Shown here: piece by piece, positions 1 to 13,355 of the stretch
Position numbering within the stretch: position 1 is the first letter of the stretch
Layout: each line of letters starts with the position of its first letter
NCBI GenBank assembly: GCA_028551475.1
Contig: CM052361.1
Location: 14,081,501 to 14,145,500, forward strand
Origin: Casuarina equisetifolia
Taxonomy: Eukaryota > Streptophyta > Magnoliopsida > Fagales > Casuarinaceae
Reading direction: 5' to 3'
DNA: 64,000 nt
Notes under the pieces: model-generated
Databases searched by the model: none
Seen by the model: the letters and a program-made list of their open reading frames with translations, nothing else
What the model was told of the DNA's origin: nothing
Translations under genes and position numbers: made by a program

Positions 1-1676
1 GGGAGAGTCTGAAACTAGGGAACCTTCCTTTCCTAGAGTAAGAAATGAAGTAGATCAAGATCACATCATAGGAAATCCCAATGTTAGAGTAAGCACAAGG
101 TCTCGGGTTCACAACACATGTGAACATCAAGCTTTTCTATCTCAAGTAGAGCCAAAGAAAGTAGATGAGGCTCTTAAAGATGAAAATTGGTTCCTTGCTA
201 TGCAAGAAGAATTAAACCAATTTGAAAGAAGTAAGGTTTAGAATCTAGTTCCTAGACCAAATGATCATCTGGTTATAGGCAAAAAATGGGTATTCAAGAA
301 TAAACTAGATGAAAATGGTACTATTACTAGAAATAAGGCTAGATTAGTAGCATAAAGATATAGTTAAAAAGAAGGAATTGACTATGATGAAACATTTGCA
401 CCAGTGGCTAGGTTAGAAACAATTAGAATCTTACTTGCTTTTACTTACTGTATGAACTTTACCTTATTTCAAATAGATGTCAAGAGTGCCTTTTTGAATG
501 GTAATAGTAAAGGAAGAAGTATATGTTGAACAACCACCTAAATTTGAGGATCCAATTCACTCAAATCATGTTTTTAAACTGTCAAAAGCTTTATATGATT
601 TAAAACAAGTTCCATGGGCATGGTATGATAAACTAAACTCCTTGATCGATAATGGTTTTAGAAAAGGGAAAGTAGACAACACCTTATTTATAAAGAACAA
701 AGAAAAAGAAATTTTAATTTTTCAAATATGTGTTAATGACATTGTGTTTAGTTCTACAAATTCTACACTATGTGAAGAATTTGTTGCATGCATGCAAAGT
801 GAATTTGAAATGAGCATGATGGATAAGTTAACATACTTTCTTGGATTGTAATTCAAACAAACAAGCAAAGGAACCTTTATAAGTCAAACAAAATACATAA
901 ATGAATTGCTCAAGAAATATAAGATGCATGACTCCAAACCAATGAATACACTTATGAGCACTTCTTTATCACTATCCAATGATGAAAATGGAATTAACGT
1001 AGACACTAAATCATATCGTGGAATGATTGGTTCTTTGCTATATTTGACTGCATCTAGATCGGATATCATGTTCAGTGTGTGTTTGTGTGCTAGGTATTAA
1101 TCCCATCCTAAAGAACAACACCTAGTTGTTGTTAAAAGAATCTTTAGATACCATAGAGACATGGTTTCCTTAGGAATCTGGTATCTTAGAGATACAACTT
1201 TGAATTTGCATGCCTTTAGGGATTCTGATTATGCTGGCTGCAAATTAGATAGGAAGAGTACGAGTGGTGGATGTCACTATCTCGAAAACATGCTTATCTT
1301 TTGGCATTCCAAGAAACAAAATTATGTAGCCCTTTCCTTCACTGAAGCCGAATATATAGTTGTTGCTAGTAGTTGTGTTCAAATCTTGTGGATGAAACAA
1401 CAATTAAAGGATTGTGGCATATTATCACATAAAGTTCCATTAAAATGTGACAACACCAGTGCAATTAATCTCATTAAGAATCCTATCCATCATTCTAACA
1501 GTAAACACAGAAATTAAACATCATTTCATTAGAGATCATGTTTAAAAAGGATATGTTGTACTTGAATTTTTGAGTACTGATAAGCAAATTGCTAATATCC
1601 TAACCAAACCTTTATCTAAGGAAAGATTTTATACTCTTAGAAGAGAACTTGGAATGTTAGTCCTTGAAAATATTTG
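1..1676 (+). pseudogene. SIRE-like Ty1/copia pol remnant (reverse transcriptase and RNase H)
   Basis: This is the 3' part of a copia polyprotein; the element begins left of the window. In order I read the RT start (KKWVFKNKLDENG, then DYDETFAPVARLETIR and QIDVKSAFLNG), the RT core (KLSKALYDLKQVPWAWYDKL), a degenerate active site CVNDIVF at about 723-746, and RNase H (DSDYAGCKLDRKSTSGG, FTEAEYIVVASSCVQILWMKQQL). The tail after a frameshift near 1515 reads KHHFIRDHV and ends TKPLSKERFYTLRRELGM. Stops interrupt the frame near 239, 353 and 365, at the end of the 498-851 block, and near 1098. The KHHFIRDHV tail and the very long LTR that follows fit the SIRE/Maximus lineage. The catalytic YVDD has become CVND. 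It cannot encode a working enzyme. Confidence 0.88.
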
Positions 1677-2172
1677 AATTCTCTATTACTGCCATTTCTC
1701 CACTCTTTTACTATTACACAAATTGCTCAGTTTAAGGGGGAATGACTTTAATTCCACTCCAACAACATTCGGTTAGTACCCTAATCTTATCCTTGCTGGT
1801 TTACTTGCTGCTCATTTTTATATTCTATCCTAATTACTTGCATGTTCATCTTTTTGCTTATGACAAAAAGGGAGAGAGAATAGTGTGCACATGTAAAGTC
1901 TCATTTTTGACTGTATAAATGCAGAATGTGGGATATCTCTCTAACACCCCTGTTTGAAAACTCACATGTTCTATGATGTTCGAAATCTATTAGATACATG
2001 CATAGCACTTGCTTGCTGATTCTGATCGTATAAATAGTAAATATCGTGAATCTAATTGTGTGATGATCAACTTTTGCAATGCCCAGTTATGTTCTCATGA
2101 AAAACATGATTAATATTTAGTGACATGTACCATACTATTGAAATATTTTGTCATCATCAAAAAGGGGGAGAT
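1677..2172 (+). other. 3' internal non-coding region and polypurine tract of the SIRE-like element
   Basis: There is no coding sequence between the pol stop and the LTR. Purine-rich tracts occur near 1735-1742 and 1867-1878. The tract directly before the LTR (about 2159-2172, AAAAAGGGGGAGAT) is the plus-strand priming site, because the LTR begins TGTTGG two bases after the G-run. Confidence 0.7.
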
Positions 2173-3770
2173 TGTTGGAAAATAGGATTTTGTTGTGACT
2201 AAAATATATTGGTAAATATAATTCTTGAAATATGTTTTTCATAGGTGCAAAGGAAAATTATAGGAAGTAAAAGGTGTACAAATTATAATATCAATTAATA
2301 ATATTATAAAGTAACTGGGTTCTTACATTCTTTCATAAAACATATTCTTAATTTTTTTTTTAGAAATATATTTGTGTATGATGCCAAAAATATATTTAAA
2401 CATTTTATTAAGAAAAGTGATACTTGGCTTTATGCACTTGTAGGAACATGAGGAGCCTTGATTCTAACTTGATGTTAATTCAAAGCTAAGATATATATTA
2501 CACCAAAATGTGAACTTTATAAAAGTTCATATTATTGGACCGTGCTTACATTATGAGACTATGTTCTGATTACTAGACCTTGCTAATATTGGATTGTAAT
2601 TATCTGTTGGACTTCACGCTACTAGACCACTATTCCGTGACACGGCCCACATATGATGATGGAGGCCTACCCACGTTCACTACGGTGTTGTCTCACTTAC
2701 CAGAGGCACGTTCACTATGGTGTCGTCTCACTTACCAAAGGCGCGTTCGCTACGGCGTCGTCTCACTTATCAGAGACATGCATAAGAGGAGTCTCGATCA
2801 TATGCCCTAGCCACTGCCCTTCAAAGAAAAACATGTCTCCGGTGACACCTATGTTTTCTCGAGTGCCAAATCCTCAACGGGAGGATTTTGGAGGAGACTG
2901 GATGTCAGAATGGTCGGATTGAAGCTCTGAGAAGTGATATGAAGTTGATTTGATAGATGGTTCACTGTTCCTAATGAGAAGAAGGCTATAGTTCAGGTTT
3001 GATCTAAAAAGCCCTAGATTTATTCTCTATTTAAAAGGGATGTATGTGTGAAGATTACAATTAATGATCAACAACTATTTAAAGTGTTCTCTTTACAAAG
3101 GAACAATCTTTTAAGCTCACTCATTACTTGATTCAAGTTCATTAATCTCTTGGTGACTCACAAGGGTTCAGTGATATTTGATTATTTAGCCTATTCTTTG
3201 ATTATCTAATTGATTATAGCTTGTATAACATTATTTATGTGTTAATTACACTTGAAAATATTCATTGCATATAAATATTGAGGAAAATCCAAAACCCTAA
3301 TTTACTCAAATTGGGGATTTCATGATAGGAGCTTTGCACTTTGTTATCTATACTTGAATATCTCCTCTGATAAGTAATATCCCTCAAACTACCATATTAT
3401 TTGAGGATTTTCTATTGTACATGATCTTTTGATCATAACTTGTATTCAGACTTGAGAATTCCTTTGAAAAGGGATTATTTGGATTATGAAGAATGTGTTT
3501 TCCTAATCTGGTTGAGTAAAGGAGACTTCAATTGATTAGATTGAAGGAGAAGAGGGTGGACGTGGGACTCAAGGATTGAGTGCCGAACTACCGTGTTAAA
3601 TTGGGTCTTTGCTCTCTTGCTCTTTATTGATTTGAATAACTCTGAATGTTTGCTGCTTATTAATCTATTAATTACTTACTTAATTGGATTGAATTTTTAC
3701 TGCCAACAAAAGTATATTATTGTTAGATTTACAATTCAACCCCCTTGTTGTTAAGCCATAAAACACAACA
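2173..3770 (+). repeat. 3' LTR of SIRE-like copia element
   Basis: The LTR is about 1.6 kb. It starts TGTTGGAAAATAGG immediately after the polypurine tract and ends at AAACACAACA. Its opening block (AAGTAAAAGGTGTACAAATT and the following AT-rich run) recurs in the solo LTRs at 13356 and 40122. Its end has the CAATTCAACCCCCTT motif shared with them, so all three belong to one family or to close subfamilies. The partner 5' LTR is outside the window, so the target duplication cannot be tested. The bases after the end are AATTC. Confidence 0.8.
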
Positions 3771-4502
3771 AATTCAATGTTCCACATTCCATATTCCATA
3801 AGACAAAAAAAAAATTAGTATAATTCATACCAAGTACTGTCACCATATGTTCTACAAAAAATGAAGGCTATGCAATATGTGAACATACTATCACAAACAT
3901 TGGTGTTTGCAACCAATGTCATAATTCTAAAGATTTAAGCCTAGATATGAAAATAAATAACTGAGATACCTTAGTTGAATGACCTTAGAAAGGTTGAATC
4001 AATATATGATGTAACTTTAGAATGCCTTTAGTCACACCCACTAATTCTTAGCTTAGAATGTCAAATACAGCAAGCGAATTAAGTGAAATTCTCATTTTGG
4101 GTTATTTTGCTGAATGAGTAACCAAGGGTCATGTCTACTCAAAGCACTAATCTTATCCTAGAACTAAAGAGGTGAAATTCAAACCTCTATCATATACAAG
4201 ATGTAGAAGAAGCCACTTAAAGCTTACTTAGGGTCAATTGAATATTAGAACCTATAAACACGCTCAAAATTTGATTAAGCATAATTTAGATGACTATTTG
4301 ACCAATCAAATTACTATTTCACAACTATCGCATGGATTTTCTATGAATTACAATACTTCACTAAGCTTTAAGGCTTTTCTATATATGATTCATATGTAGA
4401 GCCAAAGTAATTTTAAAACTTCAAGGAATTTTTCCCATGTTCTTTTCCATTTATCATTAAGAAGAAATGTTGGCAACTAAAATTAATGTTTATGTGTGCA
4501 AG
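3771..4502. other. AT-rich intergenic sequence, nothing recognised
   Basis: No open frame, known protein motif or clear repeat was seen. The composition is that of decayed intergenic DNA. Confidence 0.4.
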
Positions 4503-5085
4503 ATAAGAGTTTGAAATTAGAAGAAAAGATTTGTGTAGTGAATTTAAAATGAGAAAAAAACCTTCCAATGTTTAAGCTAGATTGTGGGTTGGGACTAAGG
4601 GCCTATTTTTAACATGGTATTAAAACCTAGGTTAAGTTTACTTCACCTTCCACTTAAGCTCAATGGCATTTAGTATACATAGGAATATGTCTAGGACGAG
4701 AGTCTTATATTAGAAAATAAGATTTATGTGGTGAAATTTAAATAAATGAAGAACCTTTTAACCTTTAAGCTAGCTTTTAGGTTAGATGTTTAGCCTTTCT
4801 AATAGTTAAATGTTAAAATTTATATGCACTTAGAAATATTCCATTCTTACATTTAATCTTCTTTAGAATAAGAATCATATGATATCCATAAAAGCCATAG
4901 ACATTGAAAGAATCATATGCTATCCATAAACATTGAAAGAAAAACCCTCCAATGTTTAAGCTAACTTGTGGGTTAGGACTATGAGCTTATTTCTAACACA
5001 GTATTAAAACCTAGATTAAATTTACTTTACCTTGTACTTAAGCTTAATGGTACTTAGTATACAGGTGAGTTTGTGTAGGATGAGA
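4503..5085 (+). repeat. TRIM-like terminal repeats in tandem
   Basis: Two related blocks (about 4553-4703 and 4937-5083, offset about 384 bp) share CCAATGTTTAAGCTA, GTATTAAAACCTAG and ACTTAGTATACA. Between them is an LTR-like segment matching 6945-7150. In the first block TTTTTAACA is followed at once by TGGTATTAAAACCTAGG, which resembles a copia/TRIM LTR end plus an initiator-tRNA primer-binding site (TGGTATCAGAGCC class). The internal distance is too short for coding sequence. I read it as decayed terminal-repeat retrotransposon in miniature DNA. Confidence 0.6.
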
Positions 5086-6312
5086 TTTATTTATTTATTT
5101 ATTGTAAAGAAAAAGGGATTAGACCTTGTCATTGATATTAATAGCATATGTTGAGCAAACACTCAAAGCTTATGAAAGAAACTACATAGTGATGTGGATT
5201 CTTGTGGCAAGCTTGAGCAAGCTTGGGATAAAAAGTCATTTTTTTGGTGTTTTTGGTGTTTTCTGTGATAAAATTGAATTTTTGGCTAGGAGGATGGGAG
5301 AAAAACGAAAATATGAAGAAAAAAAAAAGATCTTTAGGCTTCAAGATGTAAAGGCAATGCCACTAGTAAAAAAGGTGTTCCACCACCAATCCTTACAAGA
5401 ATTAGATAAAGGATGCAAAACTTAATCACGTAACTTAAGGGTTTCTATTATCTGGAAAACAAGTCTAGTCTCCGTACAATTGAAACAATGGTTCCTTTAA
5501 ATACACAACTAAATCGAATCCTAGAAGGATCTTGGTAAATCAAGAATCCTTAAAACTTTATCTTAAGAAGAACCTGGTAAATCAAGAATTCTTAAAATTA
5601 AAAAAGTCTTAACAAATCTAGATTTTGACAAATAAGGGAATCCTAGAGAAATTATAGATCTAACAAGTATGAAAACCCCAAATAAATCAGGAACCTAGAC
5701 AATTAAGGAAAACCAAACAAAAGGAAATAATCTTAGACAATAAAGAAAACAAAAGGAAATAAGGACTCAATAACTATTTAGGAAACTCCACATATTAAAG
5801 ACTGCAAAGATGCTATGAAATATTCTTTAGTTGCTCTTCAACCTTGGCCTTCTTGGCCCACTGGGTTATGTTGTGAACTCTCAATTCTTTGTTGTTGCAA
5901 CTCGTAATATTAGGCCTTAAATGCATCCACATCACATAGGGTAGAGCATTGAACTTGGCCATTCAATACATCATCCCAGAAGTCAAGTAGAAAGAAAACT
6001 CAAAATAAAACCTTAAAAATGCCTAAGAAAAGCTTACAATGAAAATAATAAAATGAAACTTAAAAGTATAAAAAATTAATAACCTTAAGGAGGCTTGTAA
6101 TTTCCAAGCCTAATTGATCCTACCAAGCTATTTTCCTATAATTCCTTGGTAGAAATCCCAATGTAATCAAGATGTGTAGCCTTGTAATTAAATGACCAAA
6201 GTTAGCCAAATCATCTACAAGAAAATAAGCTTCACAGAATATAAGAGAGATCTTGACATTTAAATGTAAATAAACCAAGTACTAGTTAAATGAACCCTTT
6301 AATGCATTAAAC
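5086..6312. other. Intergenic sequence, no gene recognised
   Basis: A 99-codon open frame at 5126-5425 has no recognisable domain and includes low-complexity lysine/glutamate codons. Its AT content is like the flanks. Nothing else of note was seen. Confidence 0.4.
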
Positions 6313-6318
6313 TATGAA

Positions 6319-6567
6319 TTAAGAATCAACTTCAATCTCTAAAATAGTCAAACCTTGTTGATGACATAGTTTAATACCCTTTAGTAAAGCCGAAACCTCA
6401 ACTTTTGTACTATTTCCTTGTCCTAGATTAAGTGCATAAGTCATAATAACACTTTCCCTCCAATCACACACCATGCCTCTTCTTGTACAAGCTCCATCCA
6501 TACATGATCCATTTATGTTCAAATTTAAAGAACCCAACATGACCAATGTATCATACAACCTTTGCAA
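6319..6567 (-). pseudogene. LINE C-terminal RNase H-like fragment
   Basis: The 82-residue frame reads LNINGSCMDGACTRRGM, then NLGQGNSTKVEVSALLKGI and ILEIEVDS. This is the layout of plant LINE/RVT_3 RNase H domains: a V/LNxDGS start with aspartate, AExxAL with glutamate, then LxxExDS. The first catalytic aspartate appears as asparagine (N-I-N-G). It is the 3'-terminal coding part of the minus-strand LINE and has no start codon of its own. Confidence 0.65.
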
Positions 6568-6944
6568 AATAGTGGAATAAAGGAATATTTACTTCATGTA
6601 GTCTTATGCAATCTTTCATTGAAGGGAATGTACTACTTGGAAAAGAAGCCATGAGATGATAAACCTTTCAGAGTACTTGCCCTATCAACACTAGTAAAAA
6701 TATCCTTGATTAAAGAAAATAACATTATTTTGAGCTAGCCAATTATGCCATAAAATTAAGCAACCAATTAGTTTAGCAACATTCATCCTTGTGAGGAGAT
6801 ACTGGCCTCTTGAAGCCAATCCTCAACTAGGTTCAATATCATGTCTCATTTAATCAACACTTGCAAAATATGACAAAAGTGATTCCATAAACTTGTCACC
6901 AACTCTCCTTAAACAAAAGAGATGATATACAGTCTCGCATACAA

Positions 6945-7150
6945 AGCGAGAATCCCACATCAGAAAATAAGAGTCATGTGGTGAAGTTTAAATAAAAGAA
7001 CTTTTTAACCTTTAAGCTAGCTTTTAAGTTAGATATTTATTCTTTCTACTAGTTAAATATTAAAAATTTTATGTACTTCGAAATATTACTTTCTTACATG
7101 TAATCTTCTAGAATAAGAATCATATGACATCTATAAAAGTCATAGAGCAT
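6945..7150 (+). repeat. TRIM-like LTR fragment
   Basis: The sequence from GAATCCCACATCAGAAAATA through AAGAATCATATGACATC matches 4698-4907 with moderate divergence. Shared blocks are GTGGTGAAGTTTAAATAAA, CCTTTAAGCTAGCTTTT and TAATCTTCTAGAATAAG. It lies inside the LINE relic and is probably a later insertion. No target duplication was resolved. Confidence 0.55.
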
Positions 7151-8399
7151 GAGAATTATATTATCTAAACAAAAGTTTGGATCACTTAATTCGAAAGAGA
7201 TCGAGAATTAGAGCATGAATATTATGAATCAAACTATTGTTGATAGATCACGTAAAGGCATGTGAATATAAACAAACAAGGAAAGAAGATCATAAAGTCA
7301 TTAATTGGAAAAAATAGTAAATGGTACTGCATGATATTTGAAATAAATTTTTTGCCTATTCAATATAATTTTTTTTAATTCAAAATCTTTTGTTTTCCAT
7401 GGTATTATTTTTTTAAGAAATTATAAATGCAAGTGAATATGTTAAGCAAGTAATAACAAGAAAGTGCATCATCTCATAGAATTTAATGATTACAAATCGA
7501 GAAGTGACATTCTTCAAAGCAAAATTTCATAACTAAAAGCAATTAAATTCAAATGAGTAAAATCAATCTAAGAATAAGAAAATACAAAAGTTTAGGACAT
7601 ATCCTTACATTATAAATCATTTAAGAGAAAATTGAGTTTGAAATCCTTCAACTATTGTAAAACAAAATATTCATCTGAGAAGGTTTAATATTCCTAAATA
7701 GAAATATTTTTCAATGTACTACTTTCCTAATTCTAGCCAATAAAATTTGTACTTCAGTAACCTTATTTTGAAACTGTGATTTTGTTTAGACCATAAACAA
7801 TAGATTCATGTTAAGAATAAAAGTTTAAGAAGTTTTGTAGCAAAATCATTTTTTTTTCATGGATATGTGAACCAAATCCTTTATTTTAGTTGTTTTAATT
7901 GTCCATTACAATTTAGAGTTCCCACCATTAATGATTTTACGAAGGCCTTGTTTTGTATAGACATTTTGCCAAATTTGCCCAATCCAAGTACATTGAGAAA
8001 ATAAGTATGACCTATTTTCAAATTAAGAACCACATAAATTACAATAAATGTTAATTGAAGAAAGTTATTGAGATATCACTTTTATTGTAAGAAGTTTGTC
8101 GTTACATATACGCCATTTACTGAAGTTGTCTTTGCTAATTCTATATGACCATACCAAGTCATACCATTTAACCTTAATAAGGTATAAATCTTGGTATGTC
8201 TCTTTACAAAAATAATAAGGTTTAGAGAGTATAGATATAAGAATTTGTTATTGCTTAAGAAGACTTCTCCAACTCTATGCCATATTGCCTTTCATGTGAA
8301 GATGCATAACTAAAGTTCTCTTGTATTTAGAACTATAAATCCATCTACTTTATAATGATGAACTTGGATTGTTGATGAGATTCTAAAGTGATTGTGTCA

Positions 8400-11300
8400 A
8401 TAGAACCTTATTCCACACTTTAAGGTCAAGTAACCCAATTCCTCATTCCTTTTTAGCTAAGAAAACAACTTGCCAAGCAACCTTTGTGAATTTTATAATC
8501 TTTCAAATTACTTGCTTATAAAAAGTGTTTAATATTCTTCTCAATCTAACAAATGGTTTGCTTTGGAAGAAGGTATATTTGCATCCAAAAGTGTAGATAG
8601 AAGTAAAAATCAAATTTTCCAATTACATTATTCCTTCATAGTTGAAATGTCTTATTTCATACCCATAAATTCTTTTCATGATTTTCTCTATCAAAATCTT
8701 ACAGTCAATATAAGTAAGACCTTTTGTAACAAAGAGAACACCTAGACACCTGAAAGGGAGAGTTTCCTTAGAAAATGGAGTGTAATCCAATATTAAAAGC
8801 TTTTCTTACTTATTGAGCCTTGAAAAAAAATATTTGGCAATTGTAACCTTCTTACACAGTTGAGATGTCTTATTCCCTACCCATCAATTCTTCTCATGAT
8901 TTTCTTTCTTAAAACCTTACAATCAATGTAAGTGAGAATTTTTGTATTAAGGAAAATATTGAGATATCTAAAAGGAAGATTTCCCTTAGAGAATGGAGTG
9001 TAATCCAATATTAAAAGTTTTTCTTACTCATTAAGCCTTGAAAAAAAGTATTTGGCATTTGCTAGGATTAACATGTAAACTTGTAAGTGTTGCAAAGTCC
9101 TTTAGAGCATCAATGAGCCATGACATTGAATCAATATCCTTATGTTTAAATAAAAACAAGTTATTCACAAAGCAAAGCTAATGATTTTTTCCCTTTTGCA
9201 ATGCTAATAATATTTAAAAGTAAAAGCTTCATGACAAGGACAAATAAATAGGGAAACAAAGGATATCCTTGCCTTAACACATTAGTACCTTTGAAATAGC
9301 CAACATGCTCACCATTGAAGTTCATAGAGAATTTGGTAATAGTAATGCATGGTGAATCAAATCAATCAATATTTGAGGCATAATAGCTTAAAAGACTTAT
9401 AATATCACATGCCATTTAACTATGTCATAAACTTTTATGAGATCAATTTTAATGGCCACATAATTACCTTTATCTTTTTTGTGATAGTTATGAAGCAACT
9501 CTTGACAAAACATAACATTGTTAGATATATAATGCACCCAATAAAAGTAGTTTGGTTTTGGTTAACTATAACAAGTAGAATAATGCTTATCCTTTCCATA
9601 AACAAATTATAGATCATTTTATATAAAATATTATAACTAGTAATTGAATAGAAATCCTTCATATAACTAGGATTGGAGGTTTTTGAAATCATGAAAGCTC
9701 TAAATAACTCTTACTGCATTTGATTGTTTAAAAACAAGTAGATTCAATTAGTCATTTACATTCTCATGAAATAAAGAAATGTACCTTTTAGTATAAATGT
9801 TGTTAGCAAAAGAACTACCTAAGTATAGTTTGATAATATATAATGATAGCATGGTCCAAGGCATTATCATCAAAAATAGTAAAACTATATTCTTGTATTA
9901 AATGAGTGATTTTTTTTTCGGTTTTTTATACATCAAGGATGAAAAGAACATTCCCATGCTTTATCTTTGGCTTTCAAATAAAGATTCCTTAAATTATATT
10001 TTAGAAAGATCTTCTAATGTTTACTCAATGCAAGTAATTACTCCATTTTAATCCTTTCTTCAGAGTGCATAATTGTATCAAAGAGGTTAAGTTATAGATT
10101 GAGTTGAAATTATTGCAATTGTTCTCTAACAACCTTTATATTCTAATGTAAATCACTAAATTAGGTAGAGTTGAGATTCTTAAATTGCACCTTAAATGCT
10201 TTTAGTTTCTTCACAACTTTGAATATTTTGGTATCACTCACTTCTTTTTGTCAAACAAAATTGACAATATCCATAAAATTGGGGCTATCCATTCAAAAAT
10301 AGAAGAATTTGGAAGGTTTTTTTTTTCCTTCTATGTGTGGTATCGAACTTAACTATGGAAAAAAAAATGATCCAATATAGATGGAGGCAAGAACTTAATA
10401 GAAAACCTATCAAATTTGACAATTCATTTTGAATTTATAAATGCTTTATCAATTTTGCTAACTTTAAGATTCTGTGTTGAGCTTTTATTAAACTAAATGA
10501 AGAAAGAACCAATAAATGAGAGTTCCATCAATCCTAATTTCTTGATCATATCATTGAGATCCTCCATGCCTCTTCCCATTTGACATTTGGATTAATACAT
10601 CCATTTACATGCTAAATTTCATTAAAATCACACATTAGTAGCTAGAGAAAATTTCCAATGGGATAAGAAAAGCTTGATATTTGCATATAACTCCCTATGT
10701 TTAAATTCCAAGTTGCTTGCATAGATAACATACAAAAAGAAAGATAGCAAACATAACTTATTGATGCAGTAGTGGGTTGCTTGGGATAAAGCTCCTTCAA
10801 TTGAAATTCGTAACTTAAACAATTTTCATGAAATCTAGATATTTTAAATCATGGAGTGTAAGTAATTATAAGAGTAATTTCAACTCGTACACATAATATT
10901 GATGAAAAAATTTACATTTTCTTCTTCTCTTTTATGTTCTACTTAAATGATAACATGTGGAGCTTAAGATAGTATAAAATTAACAATTTCTCTTTGTTTA
11001 AGACATTTATTGAGGCCCTTCACATTCTAAGATAAGACATTTATTGATCTAGAGGATTTTTCCTCTTCTCCATTACACCAAATTTATCAAGAGATTTGGA
11101 AGCTCATTGCAAGTAGGCTAGATGTCATCAACAAGCTAAGCAAACATATTTTCTAACAAGGTTACATGATTAGTGTCCTTGTTCTTTCTAGGAGTTCTCC
11201 TCTTATTAGGAGTTTATACCTTGGTTATTTTGTTGAATAACATAAGAAACAACACTATGCTTGATAGTACTCATATTAGTAGCCTGAACAATTCCATGTT

Positions 11301-13350
11301 CCCTAATTGCATGAGTATTAACCTAAGTCATTACAATTATAAATGGGGCTTGACCATCTCCTTCTTGATTTAACTACACTATTAAAACCTAGGAAGGGTC
11401 CATATTATTCTTCAAAATTCATACATCTTTTCTAACAATACAAGCTTTATAACTAAAGCAATTACATCCCTTAGATTTAGGAGAAATTCAACCATACTCC
11501 ATTGTAATCATAAACACCTTATTATCACCATATAAATATCAAAATTTTAAGGAAATTGTAGTCTAAAGCATTTCAATTTGTGTGCACTTCAAAAACTATA
11601 AATTTAATCAATTTTAAAATAAGCACAAATAAGATCAACCAATGATATAAGAGAAAAAAGTGCATAATTTTTTTTTAAGTGATTAGGTTTACACATCTAA
11701 CCCACCTCCTTCAACACATTGTCAGAGGGTACCTAATAATCTCACAAATTACTAGTTATAAGAGTTTTGTTTACAATACTGTAATACCTTCTAAATAAAA
11801 TACACATTCATAGCTTGGTGCGGTAACAATAAGAAATTCCCTAAATGATAACACGTTTTAACCTAGGACTTTCATGGTAAGCTACCAAACAATAAATCAA
11901 AATGGCACAGCACAAATTGGGAGCTGAGAAACAAATTTGTTAAAGAGATATGAGAGATTGAAAGCATAAACAAATATTTCAGATGGCTTGGAGTTTTCTC
12001 TCCAGATTTTGTAGTACGTGGATGCTTTTGTTGAAAACTTGCTCTCGAAACCTCCTCTATAGTCTAAGTCTACAAGGCTTCTCATCTTTTGGGGGCTTTA
12101 CTAGTCGATTGTTCTTGCAAGATCAAAATGGTCGGATTTATCTTTCACGACGGTACCTCCTCTTTCTTCTCATTTTTCCTTTTCTTTGTGTGGCCACTTT
12201 CTTCCTTTCTTTTTTTTCCTAAGATTTTCACGGCCTCATTTCTTCATTAATTCATTAAATTAGCTAATGGGTTGAGCTTCTAGGTGACACGGCCTTTGGC
12301 CTTTTCCTTTCGTTTTCTTTTTGAGCTTGTACATGGACTAACCTCTCTTACATGAGTTTTCTCCTCTTTTAGTTTAGTTTCAAGATATGTAGCCCTTTTG
12401 CACTTCAATCCAAGCTTTTTTAAGGCCTTATTAGATATAAACACTATAAAACAAGTTCATCAAAGTACATGGTCCATTTTGAAAAAATACAAAGGCCATT
12501 AGAATAGAGCTTTCATTATTTTTGTGATTAAAGGTAGCAATATTCCTTTGAAGAAATAAACTTTAGCACTAAGAGGAATTTTTTTAATGCACATAATCAT
12601 GGAAATAATTATATAATCACTCATCATCAAAATTATTAGTATACTTACCTTATCAATCACCCTCGAGACTAATCTATTGATTTCATGTACCATTTCCTAA
12701 GCAAGTACAATGTTCTCTTGGACTGCCCTATCTTTAACAAAATGCAATTACTCTAACTAAATGATATGAGGAAGAACTCTATATAGTTTGTCACTAAGAA
12801 TCTTGGCTAAAATCTTGCACTTAAAAGTACACAAACTAATGAGCCTCAAATTTGAAAGGCTACTAGGGTGCAATGCTTTGGGAATTAATGCAAGCATAGT
12901 ATAACAAACTAGGCAGGGGTTGGCATCCCTTAAAGAAATCCTTTATTAAAGCAATAACATCAAACTTGATTACTTGTGTAGTAGCAAATAATTGTCTAGT
13001 AAAACCACCTAGGCTAAGAGCATTGTCAAGATCCAAATTGCGTATTGCTTCCTTAATCTCCTGGTAATATGAAATTTTGCACAACATAGCATTTTGCTCA
13101 TTTGTAATTATACCAAGAAAATAGCCTAATAGATTTGACTAACTACTAGTTTCTAAAAAGAATTTGAAAAGGTGAGTAAAAGGTGAATTAGATGGAGAAG
13201 ACAATAGCTCTTTCTAGAAGTCAATTGCCATAGGCCTTAATGCATCCATATCATTTATGTAAGACTCATTTGGACAAAAGAAAAAACAAACTTAGATTAT
13301 TGTCATCCTCCTTGATGCATGCATGAAAGTAAGCAAAGTTTCTATCCCTT
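8400..13350 (-). pseudogene. LINE reverse transcriptase relic
   Basis: The best-preserved piece is 12863-13087 (EIKEAIRNLDLDNA, FTRQLFATTQVIKFDVIALIKDFFKGC), the start of a plant LINE RT. Farther left, 9435-9692 contains degenerate RT blocks (IILLVIVNQNQTTFIG, CFVKSCFITITKKIKV). At 9160-9171 the F(A/V)DD active-site box reads FVNN, so both catalytic aspartates are asparagine codons. The frame is broken many times, and part of the segment after the active site is tandemly duplicated (8620-9056). It is certainly non-functional. Confidence 0.65.
8620..9056. repeat. Tandem duplication of about 218 bp inside the LINE
   Basis: Copy 1 (about 8620-8837) and copy 2 (about 8838-9056) align along most of their length, sharing TTCTTTTCATGATTTTCT-type, AATGGAGTGTAATCCAATAT and GCCTTGAAAAAAA blocks. 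The copies differ by scattered substitutions and small indels, so the duplication is old. Confidence 0.75.
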
Positions 13351-13355
13351 TATAT

